Assembly: GCA_020060625.1 (NCBI GenBank)
Contig: JAGUZU010000100.1
Coordinates: forward strand, 1 to 51,370
Length of the DNA stretch: 51,370 nucleotides
Origin: Anaerolineales bacterium
Lineage (GTDB): Bacteria; Chloroflexota; Anaerolineae; Anaerolineales; Villigracilaceae
Direction: 5' to 3'
In this document: positions 47,355 through 51,370 of the stretch, in pieces
How the letters are laid out: each line of letters starts with the position of its first letter
Numbering within the stretch: the first letter of the stretch is position 1
Position numbers and translations under genes: made by a program
Notes under the pieces: model-generated
Seen by the model: the letters and a program-made list of their open reading frames with translations, nothing else
What the model was told of the DNA's origin: nothing
The model's database searches: none

Positions 47355-49115
47355 ATGAAACGAAACCTGTTTGCCTTGTTTTCGTTGCTGGTGATTGCCG
47401 GCATGTTGCTTGCGGCATGCGGCGGGACGGCTACTGAAGCGCCCGTCGAAGAACCAGCCACGGAAGCCACGGAGGCTCCTGCAACCGAGGCGCCTGCCGA
47501 AGAGGAACCCGCCGCCCCCGCGGATGTTTCCATTGCCACGTTCGACGGCACATCGCTTTCCGTGCCGGCTGAGGAATGCAATGGCGACTACATTGGCGCG
47601 TTCCAATCTATTGTTGCGACCGACGCGAACACCGTGACCTTCACCCTGTGCCGCTCGGATCCCGCTTTCCTCTCGAAGATTGCCTTTAACGTGTTTGGCA
47701 TCTATCCCTCGGAATGGCTTGAAGCCACAGCCGGCGATGGAAGCCGCACCAGCGAAGGTCTCGAGCGCCCAGTTGGCACAGGTCCCTACGTCCTCAGCGA
47801 ATGGAACCGCGGTGAGAGCATCACCTTCACTGCCAACCCCGATTACTGGGGTGACGCTCCCGAGGCTGAGACCCTCGTCTTCCGCTGGAGCACGGAATCT
47901 GCCCAGCGCCTGCTCGAACTCCAGTCCGGCACGATTGACGGCATTGACAATGTTGGTCCTGCAGACTTTGATGTGGTAGCCAGCGATCCCAGCCTGTCTC
48001 TGAACGAACGCCCGGCTTTGAACGTGTTCTACCTTGCCATGACCAATACCTTCGCGCCGTTCGATAACCAGGAAGTCCGCCAGGCAATTGCCAAGGGCAT
48101 TGACCGCCAGCGCATTGTGGACACTTTCTATCCCGCCGGCTCCGAAGTCGCTTCGCACTTCACACCCTGCGCCATCCCGAATGGCTGTGCCGGCGATGCC
48201 TGGTATGAATTCGATGTTGAAGCCGCCCGCGCTCAACTGGCTGCCGCCGGTTACCCCGATGGCTTCTCGACCAAAATATTCTATCGCGATGTGGTGCGCG
48301 GTTACCTGCCGCAGGTCAGCAATGTGGCTCAGGATATCCAGGCTCAGTTGAAGGAAAACCTGAACATCGACGCCGAGATTGTCGCGATGGAATCCGGCGC
48401 GTTCATTGAAGAATCAACCGCTGGCCGTCTGGATGGTTTCTATCTGCTTGGTTGGGGCGCGGATTACCCGCACATCACCAATTTCCTGGATTTCCACTTT
48501 GGCGCTGCCAATCCGCAGTTCGGTGTCCAGTCTCCAACTTATTATGAGCCGATGGTTCAAGGCGCCCAGATCGCGGATCCCGCCGAAGCCGAACCTTTCT
48601 ATGTTGAAGCCAACAATGCCATTCGCGAATTCGTCCCGATGATCCCCGTGGCTCACGGTGGTTCCGGTACAGCTTACCGTGCGGATGTCACCAACCAGCA
48701 AGCCAGCCCGCTTGGCAATGAGTACTTTGCAGTGATGGATCCGGGTGGGCGCGACGTCTTCATTTGGATGCAGAACGCCGAACCGATCAGCCTGTTCTGC
48801 GCGGATGAGACCGACGGCGAATCCCTGCGCGCTTGTGAGCAGGTCGTTGAAGCGCTCTACAGCTACGAAGTCAACGGCACTGCAACTCAGCCCGCGCTGG
48901 CGGAAGCTTGCACCCCCAACGATGACTTGACGGTTTGGACGTGCACGTTGCGCCAGGGAATTAAATTCCACGATGGCAGTGATTTCGATGCTGCGGATGT
49001 TGTAGCCACATTTAATATGGGTCTCAACATTGGGTCTCCAACCCACGTCGGTAACACCGCTGCGTGGGAGTATTACGACTATCTCTGGGGTCTGATGAAG
49101 AAACCCGGTCAATAG
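47355..49115 (+). CDS. Circularly permuted family-5 solute-binding lipoprotein (SBP_bac_5-like)
   Basis: A 586-aa lipoprotein with signal peptide and lipobox (LLAACGG), then a Glu/Thr/Pro/Ala linker. The body starts inside the usual fold: SIVATDANTVTFTL and FGIYPSEWLEA, then PVGTGPYVLSEW, NPDYWG and DNQEVRQAIAKGIDR, which normally follow about 120 residues of N-terminal lobe. That lobe is found at the end instead (residues 467-586): DVFIWMQNAEPISLF, QPALAEACTPNDDLTVWTCT and KFHDGSDFDAADVV. Joining the end to the start recreates the canonical order without gap or overlap. It leads an oligopeptide ABC operon with two permeases. Confidence 0.85.
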   Translation: MKRNLFALFSLLVIAGMLLAACGGTATEAPVEEPATEATEAPATEAPAEEEPAAPADVSIATFDGTSLSVPAEECNGDYIGAFQSIVATDANTVTFTLCRSDPAFLSKIAFNVFGIYPSEWLEATAGDGSRTSEGLERPVGTGPYVLSEWNRGESITFTANPDYWGDAPEAETLVFRWSTESAQRLLELQSGTIDGIDNVGPADFDVVASDPSLSLNERPALNVFYLAMTNTFAPFDNQEVRQAIAKGIDRQRIVDTFYPAGSEVASHFTPCAIPNGCAGDAWYEFDVEAARAQLAAAGYPDGFSTKIFYRDVVRGYLPQVSNVAQDIQAQLKENLNIDAEIVAMESGAFIEESTAGRLDGFYLLGWGADYPHITNFLDFHFGAANPQFGVQSPTYYEPMVQGAQIADPAEAEPFYVEANNAIREFVPMIPVAHGGSGTAYRADVTNQQASPLGNEYFAVMDPGGRDVFIWMQNAEPISLFCADETDGESLRACEQVVEALYSYEVNGTATQPALAEACTPNDDLTVWTCTLRQGIKFHDGSDFDAADVVATFNMGLNIGSPTHVGNTAAWEYYDYLWGLMKKPGQ

Positions 49116-49138
49116 TCGGGCGCTTCCTGTAAGATAAA

Positions 49139-49173
49139 TACGGGATGGCGGGGTAAAAACCTGCCATCCCGTA
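49139..49173 (+). promoter_or_regulatory. Intercistronic hairpin between binding protein and permeases
   Basis: An 11-bp stem (TACGGGATGGC with GCCATCCCGTA) with an interior GG/CC and an A-rich loop. It may attenuate transcription or protect the abundant binding-protein mRNA, as in many ABC operons. Confidence 0.7.
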
Positions 49174-49195
49174 TTACTAAAAGAGGTAAATCCCA

Positions 49196-50275
49196 ATGAT
49201 CCAGTATGTTATCCGCAGGGTTATTTCATCCATACCGGTCTTATTTGGAATTCTGATCGTTACTTTTATTATCGCGCGCGTGATCCCCGGCGATCCGTGC
49301 AAAGCCATTCTTGGCGAAAAAGCCACACCAGCCGTTTGTGAAAGATTCATGCGCGAAAAAGGGCTGGACAGATCCATTCCAGAACAACTTGTTATCTATA
49401 TGGGTGAAGTGTTGCGCGGCGATTTTGGCGATTCGATCCGTATGAACATCCCCGTAACACGCCTGCTGATCGAGCGACTGCCCACCACCGTCGAATTAAG
49501 CCTTGCCGCTCTTTTCGTCAGCATAGTCGTTGGGATTCCGCTTGGGGTGATTTCCGCGGTCAAACACAATACCTGGATTGACGTGCTGACCATGATATGG
49601 GCAAACATCGGCGTTTCCATGCCGGTCTTCTGGCTGGGTCTGATGCTGGCATACGTGTTCTCGCTCTTATTGAAAGATACCCCCTTCTGGCTGCCTCCGT
49701 CTGGACGAGTCAGCGCCGGCATCTCGAATGATCCCTTTTTCAAGGTGTGGGGTTGGGACCTGCCCGATGGCGGATTTTTGGCGGGATTGCTCGTCTTCTT
49801 TTCGCGCATGAACATTTTGAACGCATTGCTGACCGCCAATTGGAAATTGCTCAAGGATGCGGCGGAACATCTCATCCTGCCGGCGCTTGCGCTCGGCACA
49901 ATTCCCATGGCGCTGATCGCCCGCATGACGCGCTCGTCCATGCTGGATGTGCTTGGACAGGACTATATCCGCACTGCAAGAGCCAAAGGATTGGGACATA
50001 TTGGCGTGATCATCAAACACTCCTTCCGCAACGCGCTTCTGCCGCTTGTCACTGTCATTGGTCTCTCATTGGGAGGATTGCTGGGAGGGGCAGTGTTGAC
50101 CGAAACGGTCTTCGGACTCTCCGGGTTGGGACGCACACTTTTCGAAGCCATCACTGCGCGCGATTACGGCATTGTACAATCCTTTACAGTTGTGATCGCT
50201 TTTTTCTATGTTGTCATCAACCTGCTTGTGGATATATCGTACGCATATCTCGATCCCCGAATCCGTCTTAGTTAG
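49196..50275 (+). CDS. Peptide-type ABC transporter permease, DppB-like
   Basis: A 359-aa permease with six membrane helices. The start is MIQYVIRRVISSIPVLFGIL, with GKDLG-like FHDLKPDNII absent as expected; the EAA loop DYIRTARAKGLGHIGVIIKH and the late AVLTETVFGLSGLGRTL segment are clear family marks. It follows the binding protein after a hairpin, and the next permease starts 9 nt after its stop. Confidence 0.93.
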   Translation: MIQYVIRRVISSIPVLFGILIVTFIIARVIPGDPCKAILGEKATPAVCERFMREKGLDRSIPEQLVIYMGEVLRGDFGDSIRMNIPVTRLLIERLPTTVELSLAALFVSIVVGIPLGVISAVKHNTWIDVLTMIWANIGVSMPVFWLGLMLAYVFSLLLKDTPFWLPPSGRVSAGISNDPFFKVWGWDLPDGGFLAGLLVFFSRMNILNALLTANWKLLKDAAEHLILPALALGTIPMALIARMTRSSMLDVLGQDYIRTARAKGLGHIGVIIKHSFRNALLPLVTVIGLSLGGLLGGAVLTETVFGLSGLGRTLFEAITARDYGIVQSFTVVIAFFYVVINLLVDISYAYLDPRIRLS

Positions 50276-50284
50276 GAAGCACCA

Positions 50285-51232
50285 ATGGCAAACACCGACA
50301 CAAATATTGCGCAACTGGATGCGGAAAAATTAACCCTGCGATCCACAAGCTTATGGCAGATTACATGGCAGCGCTTATTCCGCCGTCGTTCTGCCATAGT
50401 GGGCATGATCATACTCGGCTTTTTGGTGTTCATTGCCCTGACAGCTCAATGGCTTGCTCCATATGGATACCAGGAAGTATTGATTGGCAAGGAAGATGTC
50501 AAGGCAAGGGAAAAGCCCTGTATTCATCTTCTGGGATGTCCAGCGGATCAACCCCAGCACTTTGCCGGCATTGATGGAAACGTACGCGATCAATACAGCC
50601 GCTTATTGTATGGCGCGCGCCTGAGCCTGATGGTGGGGTTTTCCACGGTCACTTTCGCCATCATTATCGGGACAACGCTGGGAGCCCTTGCCGGTTATTT
50701 CGGCGGGTGGTGGGATAACATCATCATGCGTATCATGGACGTCCTGCTCGCATTCCCATCCCTAATCCTTGCCATTGCCATTGTTACGGTTCTCGGACCC
50801 GGACTGATCAATGCCCTGCTTGCAATCGGCATTGTCTCCATCCCAGCCTACGCCCGCGTGATGCGCGCCTCGGTTCTGACCGTGCGCGAAATGGAATATA
50901 TCTCGGCAACCCGCGCCCTGGGTGGCAACAATTTCCAAATCCTCTTTGGCAGGATTCTTCCCAACGCGTTGACGCCGTTGATTGTGCAAGGCACGCTTGG
51001 CATTGCCTCCGCCATCCTCGATGCGGCGGCGCTGTCCTTTCTCGGTCTTGGCGCGCAACCGCCTACACCGGAATGGGGATCCATGCTCGGCGCGGAACGC
51101 AACCAGGTGTTCACCGCGCCTCATCTTGTGTTCTACCCCGGCTTCATGATCATGATCACCGTGCTTTCCTTCAACCTGATCGGCGACGGTCTGCGCGACG
51201 CGCTCGACCCAAGACTTGCGCACGTGAGTTAA
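50285..51232 (+). CDS. Peptide-type ABC transporter permease, DppC-like
   Basis: A 315-aa permease with an N-terminal OppC-type segment, LWQITWQRLFRRRSAIVGMI, a periplasmic loop, and the EAA region REMEYISATRALGGNNFQIL. FLGLGAQPPTPEWGSML closes the family pattern. The start lies 9 nt after the DppB-like stop, with a terminator right after its own stop. The ATPase genes of the operon are not within the window and may be encoded elsewhere. Confidence 0.93.
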   Translation: MANTDTNIAQLDAEKLTLRSTSLWQITWQRLFRRRSAIVGMIILGFLVFIALTAQWLAPYGYQEVLIGKEDVKAREKPCIHLLGCPADQPQHFAGIDGNVRDQYSRLLYGARLSLMVGFSTVTFAIIIGTTLGALAGYFGGWWDNIIMRIMDVLLAFPSLILAIAIVTVLGPGLINALLAIGIVSIPAYARVMRASVLTVREMEYISATRALGGNNFQILFGRILPNALTPLIVQGTLGIASAILDAAALSFLGLGAQPPTPEWGSMLGAERNQVFTAPHLVFYPGFMIMITVLSFNLIGDGLRDALDPRLAHVS

Positions 51233-51240
51233 AGAATCAA

Positions 51241-51270
51241 AAGCGCGACCCGGAAGGGTCGCGTTTTTGA
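51241..51270 (+). terminator. Terminator after the peptide ABC operon
   Basis: CGCGACCC pairs with GGGTCGCG around GGAA and is followed by TTTTT, ten bases after the DppC-like stop. Confidence 0.85.
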
Positions 51271-51297
51271 TTCCTAACTCGGACAAGCCGAAAGAGA

Positions 51298-51370
51298 TTT
51301 CACCACAGAGCGCACAGAGTCCACAGAGATTTCAAAAAGGGTTTCTCCGTGATCTCCGTGTTCTCTGTGG
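51298..51370. repeat. CACAGAG-type imperfect inverted repeat, cut by the window edge
   Basis: Units of CCACAGAG are mirrored by CTCCGTG and CTCTGTGG units. It is a dispersed palindrome of the same kind as the one at 1587-1657. Confidence 0.55.

Noticed and set aside
48750-49115. The C-terminal block of the binding protein as a separate broken gene
   Set aside because: It is in frame with no stop codon, no start site, and its end joins the protein's own start in the canonical family order, which argues for permutation instead.

Overview
The window looks like a chromosomal contig from a Chloroflexota bacterium, most probably Anaerolineae. This is inferred from gene style: GC-rich codons, a PucC/BCD-type transporter, F420-type LLM and TIGR01976-type enzymes, and many short palindromic intergenic repeats. 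No rRNA is present to confirm it. The chromosomal part is ordinary housekeeping and transport. Left flank (1-13453): folP, a TPR/zinc-ribbon protein, a PIN toxin-antitoxin pair bracketed by two vsr fragments, a class A PBP homologue that has lost its key catalytic residues, a four-helix-bundle gene wrapped in short repeats, pfkA, RNase Z, ftsK and an LLM oxidoreductase.

The centre (about 13745-24596, 10.8 kb) is an integrated mobile element, lower in GC, bounded by a 43-bp direct repeat. The repeat is the 3' part of a tRNA-Lys(UUU) gene; the intact tRNA is at the right end. Its gene order reads as a filamentous (inovirus-type) prophage. It has a tyrosine integrase, an accessory/replication module (membrane protein with C-terminal helix-turn-helix, small proteins, PrimPol-CHC2 primase, HUH rolling-circle Rep) and a 0.75-kb non-coding region with nested hairpins and a strong promoter. 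The virion module follows: ssDNA-binding-like protein, 49-aa Pf3-like major coat protein followed by a hairpin, tiny membrane proteins, a pIII-like adhesin with signal peptide and C-terminal anchor, and a Zot/pI ATPase. A separate membrane-anchored protein with a possible double-psi beta-barrel, then an excisionase-like gene beside attR, complete it. No secretin is seen, which fits a host with a single membrane. This is the most likely undescribed system here.

Right flank (24627-51370): a tight surE-DUF2721-hypothetical-GT39-membrane protein operon; VOC dioxygenase; GNAT; Mrr endonuclease and a VapBC-type pair with a clear palindromic operator; an Fbp-type iron ABC operon divergent from a DtxR-family regulator; a long minus-strand operon (PucC-like carrier, MerR-type regulator, Ser/Thr kinase, rsmI, phosphoglucose/phosphomannose isomerase); a cysteine desulfurase-like enzyme, UspA, mobA, the AmrS-type radical SAM enzyme, and an oligopeptide-type ABC operon running to the right edge.

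A second standout is the solute-binding protein of that last operon (47355-49115). Its domain order is circularly permuted: the segment that normally begins the mature SBP_bac_5 fold lies at the C-terminus. Start codons were chosen by ribosome-binding site and family alignment from memory; all homology calls rest on motif recognition, not database searches.
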